Of a stretch of 64,000 nucleotides of DNA, positions 1-10,176 are shown one piece after another. This DNA is from Chlorella sorokiniana (Eukaryota; Chlorophyta; Trebouxiophyceae; Chlorellales; Chlorellaceae): positions 4,197,001 to 4,261,000 of the forward strand of contig CP084619.1 in NCBI GenBank assembly GCA_025917655.1, given 5' to 3'. The position numbers and the translations under genes were made by a program. How positions within the stretch are numbered: position 1 is the first letter of the stretch; the number at the start of each line of letters is the position of its first letter. Below the pieces are notes generated by a model, which made no database searches, was not told the DNA's origin, and worked only from the letters and a program-made list of their open reading frames with translations.

Positions 1-609
1 TCCAACTCCTTCTCAGTTGCGTAGATAGAGGGCGTGTCGGAACCGGGGCGGTAGCACCACACCTGATGAGCAGGGCAAGAGGGGCAGGGGGTCGGGAGTG
101 TGCGGCCCGTGGGGCTGCTGCTCGCTCGGTGCGAGCCGTGGGCTCGGTGTCGCACCCAGCAGGCGCACTGCTCTGCTGGCGCCAGCGCACCTCATACACC
201 AACCCCAGGGCACGGAAGGCCAGCATGGTCTCAATCAAGTAGGGTGTGATGATGATGGTCGACTCCCCTTGGTCTCCACGGCATCCAAGGGTTGGCGCAA
301 CCCATCCAGCGTCTTGCCCAGCCCCAGGCGCTCCTGGGGATGGAGGGGAGGAGGTTGGAGCGAGGGTTGGAGGGCACAGCCCGCCCGCTTGCCGCCCTCA
401 TCCTCAAGCAACAGCCACCCGCCCCGCTCACCTTCCACTCCGCGATGTTCTGCTGGTTCAACACCACGCTATCGTTGCCATTGGCGCGCAGGTCGCTCGG
501 CAGCTTGGTGGCCACCAGCAGATCCACCAGCCGCTTCGCGCCCCTGACGCAGGCCACGCTGCCGCACTCCAGGAGGATGCCGCCCTTTGGCGCAATCTCC
601 ACCCAAACG
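1..609 (-). CDS. Coding exons of unknown protein, cut by left window edge
   Basis: At least two exons can be read on the minus strand. One spans 609 to 432, with an acceptor cag before 609 and a donor gtgagc after 432. It gives a hydrophobic, well-behaved segment starting VWVEIAPKGGILLECG and ending QQNIAEWK. A second exon below about 340 contains TIIITPYLIETMLAFRALG and LVYEVRWRQQ and runs towards the window edge. I do not recognise the family. The exons may be the 3' part of the cysteine-rich gene ending near 920, whose last lysine-rich stretch contains a possible donor (aag|gtgcac), or they may be a separate gene. The reading frame around 250-290 is ambiguous by one base. Confidence 0.4.
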
Positions 610-669
610 CTGCAAGGAGTGGGATGGTGTGGGTGGTTATGGAGGCGGATGTGTGGTGTGGTGTGATGA

Positions 670-702
<33 letters not shown>

Positions 703-920
703 GTGGGGGGGGGTGAGCAGTTGCTGCCAAGACAGGGCGCGCTGCGAGCTGGGGTGGGGCTGGCGGCAGGAGAGGCTGCCAAGACAGGGCTGCGCTGCGA
801 GCAAAGGGTGGGGCTGGCGGCAGGAGAGGCTGCCAAGACAGGGCCGCGCTGCGAGCACAGGGTGGGGCCGGCGGCAGGCAAGGGGCCGTTGCTGGCGGCG
901 GCAGGAAAGGTGCTGCTGCT
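432..920. repeat. Microsatellite and 61-bp minisatellite between exons
   Basis: A (GT)n run at about 674-702 is followed by a short G run. From about 720 to 880 a unit of roughly 61 bp, built around gctgccaagacagggc and ggtggggctggcggcagg, is present about three times with small differences. The block lies between the exon ending at 432-609 and the cysteine-rich gene, so it is intronic or intergenic. No protein is supported inside it. Confidence 0.75.
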
Positions 921-2991
921 CACTTGTGGGTGGCGTGCACCTTGGCCTTGGGCATGCACCGGTCCAGAACGGCGATGCTCACCGAGCGCCCCTCGTACCC
1001 GTTCATTACCACATACTCTTGGTTGTGGACGGTCACGGTCATGTACTGCGGGGGCCGGGCGGTGTGATTGGGGGAGGCAATCAGCAGTGTGAAGAGGGGA
1101 GGTTGTGCAGCAGACGTTCGGGACCCGCCCTCAGGCGGCCGCCCAGCCATGTGAGCCACCTTGCAACTCGAGCACCGGATGGACTGCAGGCCGCCGCTCC
1201 GCGCGACTCTCCGCAGAGTACGCATGCTGCGCTCCACCGGCTGGCCGCACCGCTCGCCGTTCTTTCCATGGCCCTGGCAAAGCACCTGGGCGCGCGAACC
1301 GCTATGGCATACCTGGGGGCAGCGCGGGGGCGGGGTGAGTTGAGCGGCGGCGGGTTCACCCCTTCCGCGGCTGGGCTGCCTGGACCGCGCCGCGCCTCCC
1401 CACCACGTTTCACCTGGACCTTGCCCGTGTTGGGGTCCGTCGTCTTGCGCAGGTCCGTGATGACGCCGTCCTCAAACCCCCAATCCAGCAGAGCCGCCGC
1501 GTACTGCTGCTCCTGAAGGGGCCGGTCGGTGTGAATGGGGGAGGCAATCAGCAGTGTGAATAGGGAGGCTGTGCAGGCAATCAGGCAATCAGTACGTTCA
1601 AGACCCGCCCTCAGGCGGCCGCCCCATGTGAGCCACCTTGGAGTTGCAACTCGAGCAGCGGATGGACTGCAGCCTGCCGCTGAGCGCGGCTTTCCGCAGA
1701 GTCCCCAGGCTGCGCTCCACCGGCTGGCCGCACCGCTCGCCGTTCTCTCCATGGCCCTGGCAACGCACCTGGGCGCGCGAACCGCTATCGCATACCTGGG
1801 GGCAGTGCGGGGCGGGGTGAGTTGAAAGGCGGCGGGCCCCTTCCGCGGCTGGGGCTGCCTGGACCGCGCCGCGCCTCCCCCACCACTTTTCACCTGGACC
1901 TTGCCCGTTTTGGGGTCCGTCTTCTTGCGCAGGTCCGTGATGACGCCGTCCTCATACCCCCAATCCAGCAGAGTCGCCTCAAACTGCTGCTCCTGAAGGA
2001 AGTGAAAGGGGGCGAGAGGAGGGCAAGTTAGAAGCAAGCCGAACCCAGCCTGCGAACCGAGCAGTAGTGGAGACTGCCAGGGCTCCAAAGGCCCGTGCAC
2101 AGCCGATGTTTGAACAAATTATCGCGAGATACCAGCGAGCAACCGTGCCTATCGTAGCTACTCTGCTTTTCACCCGCTTGCAGAAGACACAGAAGATGGC
2201 CGTGCCGCGCTTGGCCGTGCCGTGCCTCAGAATGGCACGAACAGTGTGGGGTCCGATGCGATTGGAGCAGCCGGGTGATGGGCAGATGTAACTGTACTGC
2301 TCACGGTCCCAGCCCTTGGGGGCGGGCATCTGCACGGGAGGCTCACCAACTGCCTGCGGGAGGCAATTGATGAGGGCAGTCACAAGGGGAGGGCAGCCCA
2401 GAAAACAGGTTGTGCGGCCAACCCGAGCAGCACACCTGAGGAACCATCTGCAGGCCCTGCAGCCCGAGGGGGCCAGCGCCTCCCGGCACTTGGCGTCGCG
2501 CGCCTCGCGGGTGACGGGGTGTCTCCCGCGGATGCAATGGCGGGGGCAACGGATCTCCTTGCCCTTTTTAGAGCAGCGACCTGCAAAGGAGGGTTAGTTT
2601 CAAGGGTTGGCTTGCATCCTACGCGCGCAGGCCGGCAGCAGGTCAGCCGCCAACGGCGTGCGCCGCCGCCGACATCACAAGACGTGATTTCTTGGTGGCC
2701 AATCTAGCTTCCATATAGCGCTGAAGCTTTTTAGTGTTGCTGAATCTTCATAGCGAGCAGCGCTGAGTGTAGAGGCGTAAAGGGTCTCCTCACCAGCAGC
2801 GACCCTTCTTCGTTGCAGCCCTCCTCCCTGCAGGTGGCGCAGACCCGGCTTGCAGCAAAGTTGAAAATAGGCTTGGGGGAGTATCGATTGTCCTTTTGGA
2901 AGTGGGGCTCCAATCGCTTGAAGCTTGAAGGCCTTGCCAACTCCTCTGCCATGGCATCGTATTTGGCAGCATTATAACTATGAGTGCTCAT
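920..2991 (-). CDS. Modular cysteine-rich (zinc-binding-like) protein with duplicated exons
   Basis: I do not recognise this family. From a start at 2991 (MSTHSYNAAKYDAM) the exons form a chain of small modules. Exon 1 carries CATCREEGC. Exon 2 (about 2590-2440) has CSKKGKEIRCPRHC followed by CRAC. Exon 3 has CPSPGC and CVFC. A linker exon reads ATLLDWGYEDGVITDLRKK. A fourth cysteine module has CQGHGENGERCGQP and CSSC. The linker and the fourth module then occur again. The last exon (about 1045-920) contains VTVHNQEYV and ends at a stop at 920. Each module repeats the plan C-x(2-4)-G-...-C-x2-C, as in treble-clef or zinc-ribbon fingers, so metal binding is an inference. Donors gtgagg/gtggct and acceptors ttgcag support the exons. 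The chain could continue into the exons at 1-609. No partner gene suggests a role. Confidence 0.5.
1050..1997. repeat. Tandem duplication, unit about 470 bp, each copy holding two exons
   Basis: Copy A lies at about 1050-1516 and copy B at about 1517-1997, head to tail. Both contain the linker exon (minus-strand LLDWG..EDGVITDLRK) and the cysteine module exon, plus the intervening introns. The introns are still clearly alignable, for example aggcaatcagcagtgtgaa near 1077 and again near 1542. The coding differences are few (FEATLLDWGY against YAAALLDWGF; TDPKTGK against TDPNTGK), so the duplication looks fairly recent. It adds two modules to the host protein without breaking phase. Confidence 0.85.
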
Positions 2992-3280
2992 GTTGTGAAT
3001 TACTGAGCCATTGCCACAAGGAGCGAGCAAGCAACCAATGGCAGGGGCTCGTCAGACCACACTTTTCAAACGCTCGAACGCACGCATGGGGGTGGAAAGG
3101 AGGCGAGCTGTCATGCAAGCCCATGGGTCTGACTGCTAGGTATCTCAGGGACTTGTGCACCATGTCCCTGCAAAATGGTGGACTAGCAAGCAGGAATAGT
3201 CCATGCAACAGAAGCCATGAGCTCCCTAGCGCACATGTTCTGCGGGCGCCGCGGCTCGCCACGCGTGGCAGGACTGATGC
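2992..3280. promoter_or_regulatory. Spacer between head-to-head genes
   Basis: About 290 bp separate the start of the cysteine-rich gene (2991, minus) from the first usable start of the plus-strand PEBP gene (about 3281). The sequence is less GC-rich than its surroundings near 2980-3060. No TATA box or repeat stands out. A shared divergent promoter is an inference from position only. Confidence 0.3.
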
Positions 3281-4420
3281 ATGTCCATGACAGATGTGTC
3301 CGAAGACGCCCATCGCCAGGTGCGGGCGCGGCGCTGGCAACCAACCTGCTCGATGGAGAGGGCCAACCCCCGCTCCAGCTTGGGCGGCGCCACCCTGGCA
3401 GGAGCCGGCCTGCCCGGCACAATTCCCAAGAACCTGCAGGAGCTCCGCCTGCGCATCGGGGCCCGCTCGCGCTACCCCTTGAGCAGCCTCCGAGCAGCAC
3501 TACTGTGGCATGAAGGCGGCAGCATCCCACCTTCAGAGCCTGCTCCAAAGCGCCGCCCGTCTGCTGCATGTGGCGGGGTCAGCTCGGCGCCGTTTTGGAC
3601 ACTGAGCATGAGGCGCAGAGCGGCCAGGGCTTCGGCCCCAGCCGCGGGCTGCCGCGGCGGCTGCTCTTGCTCGCGCTGCGCAGGCTCCAGCGCTTGCTGG
3701 TCGCCCAGCACCTGGCGCAGCGCCGCCAGCAGCAGTGCCAGCACGCACCAGCTGGCGCTCAGCACGGCCGCATGCAGCGGCGTGTCCCCCGCCGCGTTGC
3801 GGGTGCCCGCCGGCAGCGCCAGGCACGGCTGCTGCAGCAGCAGGCACGCCAGCAAGCTGGACCCCGACGCACCAGGTGAATGGAATTTGGAGATTGGTGG
3901 GGAGGGAACTATGGCAAGGGACCTGGTGGGGGTGGGTGGGAAGAGGCTGGGGCGGTTGGGAAGTTGGGGAATGGGAGAAGTGCTCATTGTGTACGGGGTG
4001 CCAAATAATGCTAGGAGGCCCTGCCCACTCCCCGCAACGCAGATCCTGCGAATCCCATCCGGGCGAGGTGGTGCACTATCTGGTGAAGGATGTGCCTGCT
4101 GGCGGGGCTGCTTCTGATGGAGTGGAGCTGACGAGCTGGATCGGTCCCGCCCCTCCGATCGGCACCCACCGCTACATCTTCCTGCTGTATGAGCAGGATG
4201 GCACACTGGAGGTGAGGCTGGTAGATGCTGAGCGCTGCAGCTGGTTCTTGCACCCAGGGTGCCATCGGTCAACTGGCGTGCTTGCTGCGTGTGACTGCAG
4301 GCAACAGACCCAACCACTGCCGACATATCCTCTCGCACCTGCTTCAAAATCAAAACCTGGGCAGCTGAGCATGGTCTAGGCGACCCGGTTGCCGTTGCAT
4401 GGTTCAACTCTCACAAGTAA
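3281..4420 (+). CDS. PEBP family protein (phosphatidylethanolamine-binding, FT/MFT-like)
   Basis: The last three exons are clear. The exon ending at 3875 carries the ligand-site motif LDPDAP. The exon 4043-4211 reads HPGEVVHYLVKDVPAGG, then GPAPPIGTHRYIFLLYEQ, the core PEBP signature. The exon from about 4303 ends CFKIKTWAAEHGLGDPVAV and AWFNSHK, stop at 4420, matching the family's C-terminus. PEBP proteins bind anionic lipids or phospho-ligands; in land plants FT, TFL1 and MFT act as developmental regulators, while algae have only basal forms. The 5' part is unsure. An upstream frame contains IPKNLQELRLRIG and GGSIPPSEPAPK, which resemble the family's first strands, but the expected YTLVM stretch before DPDAP is not visible. 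The assigned start at 3281 is therefore tentative. Confidence 0.65.
3480..3890 (-). other. Ankyrin-like reading frame antisense to the PEBP gene 5' part
   Basis: On the minus strand an open frame contains GDTPLHAAVLSASWCVLALL, a near-perfect ankyrin repeat core, preceded by LLACLLLQQPCLALPAG and followed by ALAALRLMLSVQNGAEL. The match to the ankyrin consensus (GxTPLHxAxxxxxxxxVxxLL) is too good to dismiss. However, no complete gene model, start or stop could be built, and the same DNA must also hold part of the plus-strand PEBP gene. It may be an exon of a nested or overlapping gene, or a fluke of GC-rich sequence. Confidence 0.35.
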
Positions 4421-4603
4421 CCCTTCATGATGCCATTGAAAGCACACAGCTCCTTCCCTTAAAGATCATTTAACTTGTGTAGATAGAAAGTTAGGCATCG
4501 ATGGAACTGGGCATCAGCCGCGCGGCCAACGAGTGCGTGGAATGGCGCATGTGGCGGCCGCCTGCAGCGCCAGCGCCTTCAATCTTGCGCCAGCCTCCGT
4601 CTC

Positions 4604-6086
4604 CTATGCTGCATCCCGTAGCCGCCACAGTATCTTGCCAGTGGGCGTCTTGCCCGCCTGCTCAAACAGCTCTGGGTGGTCAGTCAGCACCTCCTGCATT
4701 TATATGGGGTGGACAATGGTCTGCAAACCTCGCTTGCTGCCCAAACGCAGCACTTACGTCGCCATTGGCGTATCATGCCCCAGGATGCAGCGTCCCCGCT
4801 CACCCGCACTGCCGTCTTCCAGCGCAGCACACCCTTCACGCGATACTTGTCCAGGCAGCGAGAATGGTCCCGCTTCAGTACTGCCTGCACGTCATAAATG
4901 CTGCCCTGCCTGCGTGGCAAGCAAGCGGGCACACATGGACTGAAGAAGCACCGTGCAACCAACAGCAGTGCGCGCTTGTTTGCCTCACGGCTGCCCGTCC
5001 CACAATTAGATGGCTACCCTGCACCTGCATGGGAAAACCACCCTTCCAGACAGCCCCCATCCAGCCTCAATGCCACGACCCTTGCCGCAGCGCACCTGTC
5101 GGCCAGCGTGCGCAGCGCACTGCAGACGAGGTCCACATAGCTCGCCCCCTGCGCCCCTCCTGTCGCGCAGCCTTCATCAGCCGCACCACGCTGTAGTACT
5201 GCTGCCGTACCGCCACGCCTCCCGGCTGTACCTGCACTTGGACGCGTGGGGGTAGGGGGCAGGGCACCATGGGTAATTGCGCCCAGTTGGCAACGGTCCA
5301 TGAGGCACGGTCTTGCCAGGCGCACATGCATGCAGGAACGCAGGAACGCCTGCCATGAATGCAATACGGTGTAGCCACCCCTCTGCACCTGCCAAAGTGC
5401 CGAGAGATGAGCTCCCAGTCCAGATCCCCATCAGCTGGATGGCCCGCCACCGTCTGCACCAAGAAGGCTCTGTCCTCAGCCAGCCGCGCCAGCGTGGCAA
5501 TGTCCGCCTTGCTCCACGCGCGCCCCAGGTTGGCAGTGGCAGCAGGATCAATTGAAGCTGGCGATGGTGCCGCTCCTGCTGGCGATGAAGGCTGCACAGC
5601 GGGGCCCAAAGGCTGCACTTCTTGCTGCTGCTGCTGCTGCGGTTCGCTGTTGTCATCCTCCCGGATTGCTTGGGCTGCAGCCACGCCAGTCATCTCAGCT
5701 GCCTTGGCAAGCTCTGTTTCAGCCAACACGCCCACCACGGCCGCCCGCTTCCCTTTGGCTGTCAGCGTCTTGCGCTGCTTCTTCCGCTGCTTCCGTTTGC
5801 GTTCCGCCTTGCCATCGCCAGCAGCACTGCTGACCTGATTCCGCCGCTGCTCTTGCTCCTCTGCTGCTGCGGCTGGCGCTGATGGCTGCATCTCTGCTTG
5901 CGCAACGGTTGCCGCTGCTACACCAGATGCCTCAGTTTCTGCGAACAGGTCAGCCGACAAATCGACATTGTTGTTCTGCCGAAGGGCGAAACACGCTTGC
6001 CACGCGTGGGCCGACGTGTTTGTGTGGATCGGGTCGCTGCCATCTGATTTCCATGCTGCTCCTGTTGCTGTGAATGTCGTTGTACC

Positions 6087-6119
<33 letters not shown>

Positions 6120-6328
6120 TGCTGCTGAGATGCTTGTTGTGAAGCATGCTGCTGGGCAGGCTGTGTCTCCAGACGCTGCAGCGGTGGCGGCAGAGTGACC
6201 GGGCTGCCGACGGGACTGTAGAAGGCTTCCTCTTCCTCCTCTCGATCCCGGTTCTTTCGCTTCTTGCTACGTCTCCTGCGCTTCTTTTCAGGTCCGCCCT
6301 TGGCAACATGCGTTGCGGGTGTAGCCAT
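4604..6328 (-). CDS. Q/N-rich SANT/Myb-like domain protein
   Basis: The start at 6328 gives MATPATHVAKGGPEKKRRRR, a basic, probably nuclear-targeting N-terminus, followed by an acidic run and a long glutamine tract coded by CTG/TTG repeats on the plus strand (about 6085-6150). A 110-bp intron (5976-6085) joins the polyQ to NNNVDLSADLF. A second basic stretch (KRKQRKKQRK) follows. Near 5530-5400 the protein reads AWSKADIATLARLAEDRAF and DLDWELISRHFGRC, a SANT/Myb-like helix set. It continues after an intron with QQYYSVVRLMKAARQEG. Later exons include IYDVQAVLKRDHSRCLDKYR, and the last ends GKTPTGKILWRLRDAA, stop at 4604. A DNA- or chromatin-binding role is inferred from domain type. The gene faces the PEBP gene tail to tail. 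Confidence 0.7.
5976..6085 (-). other. Intron joining polyglutamine to polyasparagine
   Basis: The donor cag|gtacaac and acceptor ggcag|aacaac are both phase 0, so a glutamine tract is spliced directly to an asparagine run. Without this intron the frame from the N-terminus ends near 5918, and the SANT-domain frame lacks a start. This is the only simple junction that links the two. Confidence 0.65.
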
Positions 6329-6576
6329 GGCGGCACTCAAACACAAACTGCCTGCATCGGTGCGCCTGTGTTTCCTGCCTTATGTTCAATTCGACGCCAT
6401 TTCATTGAAGGGAATTCGATCGCGGCAATGTGTACGAGCTGCTGCGAGGCACGCAGCATTCTCAGCAGCATAGTGATCTACGGGCCTGCGAGGCATTTCA
6501 ATTGCTTCCATAGATAATCATTGAGAAACTGTGGTCAGATTGCTGACCAAGTGCTCCCCCTCGACCCGCGAAGCCC
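6329..6576. promoter_or_regulatory. Divergent promoter region, Myb-like gene and pseudokinase
   Basis: The two start codons lie 248 bp apart on opposite strands, so both promoters must lie here or overlap the transcribed leaders. The sequence is clearly less GC-rich than the flanking genes (for example around 6380-6420 and 6480-6540). No individual element could be named with confidence. Confidence 0.45.
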
Positions 6577-9500
6577 ATGGCGACCAGCGTTGCCTGCACG
6601 GGCTTACGACGTCCTGGAGCTCATCCCCAGCGGCTTGCACAGTCTCCTTCGCGGTCATGTGCGATCCAACAGCAGCCCAGGCGCTTGAACCACTGTGGGC
6701 AGCAGGAGCGGCGGCGCTGGCGGCGGCAACCAGCTGCCAGCGGCGCCGGCGAAGATGGGGGCGAAAGCGTGGACATCGACGCGCTGGCAGCCCGCCTGGC
6801 AGCAGAGGCAGAGCGCCTGCGTCGTTCGGGGACGTATGACCTGGATCCAGACCAGGACAGCGGCCCTGAGCAGCCGCCGCCCGCAGGGAGGCACAGCAGC
6901 CCTCCGACATGCTCAGCCCTTTTGGTTACGAGGTGGGCGCCGCCGAGCATTGCACTCAACCCGGCTGTATCACCGCTCAACAGCTATACTCTGCCGCTGC
7001 TTCAGCCTGCCGCGCGCCCCACCCTGCTTTCTCCCCATTCCTCTGCGCCGCAGACCAAGACTGCTGAGGTGGAGGCGCTGGCGGCGGTGGGGACGGCGGC
7101 TTCTCCCCAAACGAGTTTGAGCTGCTGCAGGAGCTGGGCACCATCAACATTCAGCAGGCGGGTGGCCGTGGGGCGGGGCTGCAGGGTTAGGGGCTCGCCT
7201 CAACCTGTAGCAACCCGCTGCCGCCCGGCCCTCCCCGCTGCCAGCTTGCCCTCCCGGCCCTTTCCGCGCCTTCCCTGCACTCTCCAAGCTTATGCATGCG
7301 TGTTCCTACGCTTTTGTTGTGCTGGGTGACCTGATTGCATCCACATTGCAAGCACTGACGCAGGTGGCCACCTCTGTGGACCTGGACGACTTCCCCATCC
7401 CCACCAAGGAGCGCTCCGCCCGTACCGCCGTCATCGCCTACACCGCCACCTTCTTCTCCGGCATGCCCTTCCAGGTGCGCAGGAAGCGAAAAGCAGCCAG
7501 GGGTGTGTGTTTTGATGCAGCAGAAGGGGGCGGGGTGTCGCCGAGGTGGAACTGATGCCCAGGCCAAATTGCCGGGCCGGTCCCGCCCACCCCTGGCCCT
7601 GCGCTAGCTCAGCTGGCCAGCGACTTGCGCGTCTTTGGCCTGCGGCAGTCGCCGCGCTGCGCCGCCGCCGCTATGCCTTTGAGCGGTCGACAACGTTGAA
7701 CCGTAGCTGTGCAAACTCGCTGGTGCCTGAACCATCCAAACAACTGTGGCACCCGAGCAGGATCCAGTGACGGTTCTGGTCAAGGAGTACCTGCCCGGAG
7801 CCAAGGCGGTGGCTTGCAACGAGCTGCAGGTGGGGCCGCTGCTCTGACTCGGTGTGTCTGGGCACAGGCCATGTATTGGGCCCGCAGCCGTTACTGCACA
7901 GCAGGTGGCACCCGTACTGGCAGCACGCTGCCTGCTGCCTTGCAACAGCCATCAGAGGCCTGGCAACCGCCTGAGGGCGGTGGAGCAGCGGCACGTGCAG
8001 TACCAGCAGTGCACTGCACTGCACTCCGCAGGTTCTGAAGCACCTGGCGGGCATGCCAGAGGTAACCATGAAGTGGCAGACGGCGGCGGCGCCCTTGGCC
8101 CCCAACCCCCATCGTGCGCCTGCTGGGCTACTTTCTGGCGGGGCAGACGGCGCAGGCGCAGGATCTGCTGCAGGCGAGGCGGGGGCCTGCAGTGGAGCAG
8201 CTGTGGGGCAGCCGGACTGAGTGCTTTGGAGAGGGACCTGGGGTACCACGACAACTCCCTATCTGCCATTGCTGGCAGCCGTTGTATGCCACACCTGTGT
8301 ATGTTGCCTGCTCCACGCGGCCAACGAGGCCACCTGCACCCTCCGTTCTCTGCCGCCCAATCGCATGCTGCTCCCGACCATCCGCATGCAGGGCGGCAGC
8401 CCCGAGGACGCAATCTGGGTGGTGCTGCGGTGGGAGGGGCTGGCCCCGCTGTCGCTCTACCCTGCGGCGCAGCAGACCAGCGGCATCGGCCTGGGCCGCC
8501 TGTTTGGGGGCAGGATGGCCCGCTGCGCGACCGTTCCCGCATGCTCAGGTGCGGGAGATGGGCTGGACGGCAGAAAAACAGCCGCCTGTGCTGTCGCCTC
8601 GCCACAGCCCCGCTCCATAGTGCTGCCTCCCATACGGCCTACCACCCCATCCCTGCACCCGCCTTCAACCCCACTCAACCCATCCGCAAACCTGCCACCA
8701 GCACCAACAACACTTCGCTGGAACTGCCGCTCTCACAGGGCCATCACTCGCGGCGCCCTGCAAGCCCTGGCATACGTGCATGCAGCGGGGGTGGTGCACG
8801 GTGCGCTGGGATCGGGGTCCCTGATGCTGTCCACCTTTGACGACCGCGCCGCCGCCCGCCTGGTGGTGAAGCTGGACAACGTGAGCACAGCCGCTGTATG
8901 CTGAGAAGCTGGGCAGGCAGCCGCCTGTGCTGCCGCATGCGCTTGTGCCACCCGCCCCACGTTTGTTGTGCCCAGCAGCCAACCCCCTGCTGTGGCTGAG
9001 AGCCTACATGCACCCCCCGGCGCAGTTTGGCTTTGCGCGGCGGGTGTCGGTGCCGCAGGAGGGCAGGCGGGCCAAGAAGAAGGGCGAGGCGCGGGATGCA
9101 CTATACCCGCAGCCACAGCCGCTGATGGCGGATGATACGCCGCTGGCGCTGGGGCAGGTGTGTGGGAAGGCGGGGGGGGAAGGGGGACGAGCGTCGCGTG
9201 CGCGTTTACCGCGAGATAGCGTGCTTTGGTTATGAGTGGATGGCCAGGGTTTGTCTCTTTGCATTTATCCGTTCCAGAGCAACAGGCCTGTTTTCCGTTC
9301 GCAGCACGCTGCTGCTTTCATTGGCCCTCTAGCTCACTCCTTTGCCCCGCCCCACCGGTGCCCGCCAACAAGCAGAAGGAAGACTTACGGGCGCTGGCCG
9401 TGGTGCTGCTCGAGTGCTTGCTGTCAGCGCTGGCGGTGGGCGGCCCCTCGCAGCTCACCAGCGCAGACTCAATCCAGGTTGGGGGAGAAAAAGGGTGTGC

Positions 9501-9918
9501 GGTGGACTGTGGGGGCGGGGCACGGCAGTGGGCACGTGCTGCGCAGCGCTGTCTGCAGATGCACGTGTTGACATGTGGCCAGTGATGCGGAGTTGCCATG
9601 CATGGCTCGTGCAAGGCAGGCGTTTCCAGAGGCAGCTGCACGCTGGTCGCCAGCGCCCCTCGTTGCCCGTCCTCCTAACCCATGACCATGCACGCCCATT
9701 GACACTCCCACACCACTGTCGTGCAGCGGCTGCTTGGCGAGGTGTTTGTGTGGGGGTTGGAGGACTTCCAGCGGTACTGCCGGGACGAGCCCGACTGGCA
9801 GGCGGCGGTACAGCTGCTGGACGCCGACGACGGCGCCGGCTGGGAGCTGCTGCGCGACATGTGCGCAGGCAGCGCCGGCGCGTCGGAGCTGGCTGCCAGC
9901 CGCTTCTGCGCGGGTTGA
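6577..9918 (+). CDS. Plastid-targeted protein-kinase-like protein, probably a pseudokinase
   Basis: The start at 6577 opens a Ser/Arg-rich, acid-poor leader (MATSVACTGLRRPGAHPQ), typical of a chloroplast transit peptide. Later exons carry FSPNEFELLQELGTINIQQ (about 7100-7155) and SVDLDDFPIPTKERS. TVLVKEYLPGAKAVACNEL holds a candidate ATP-site lysine, VRLLGYFLAGQ follows, and LAYVHAAGVVHGALGSGSLM occupies the catalytic-loop position. NKQKEDLRALAVVLLECLL corresponds to the usual DxW/G helix region, and the C-terminus is FVWGLEDFQRYCRDEP to a stop at 9918. The catalytic HRD triplet is replaced by HGA, so phosphotransfer is doubtful. The frame slips one base at a C run (8106-8110), probably a sequence error. 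Plants and algae have related uncharacterised plastid kinase-like proteins; I give no symbol. Confidence 0.65.
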
Positions 9919-10176
9919 GGGGGTGGCAGCGGTGCAGGCGTCGCTGCGGAGCGCCCCAGTTGCCAAACTCATAATTCACACTGCCACCACCAGAATGCCT
10001 GTCCCTGGACTGCTGTGTCGAGAGGAGCGAGCGCACCACTCAACGCTGAATTTTCGCTGATCTGATGACAATGTTTGTGAGTGAGCGTCGATCCAAGGGC
10101 TGGGTCCAGCGCATAGATGGGAAGCCAGGGGCTGGCTGAGCAGGTGGCGGCAAGGCAGTGATGGGAAAACTGACAG
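9919..10176. other. Tail-to-tail spacer
   Basis: About 260 bp lie between the stop of the pseudokinase gene and the stop of the enoyl-CoA reductase gene. The two 3' UTRs must overlap or abut here. No TGTAA element is obvious on either strand. Confidence 0.4.

Noticed and set aside
5067-5960. 297-codon minus-strand frame as a complete gene
   Set aside because: Only its first two thirds are exon of the Myb-like gene; the end reads through introns, and the start codon is internal to a spliced exon.
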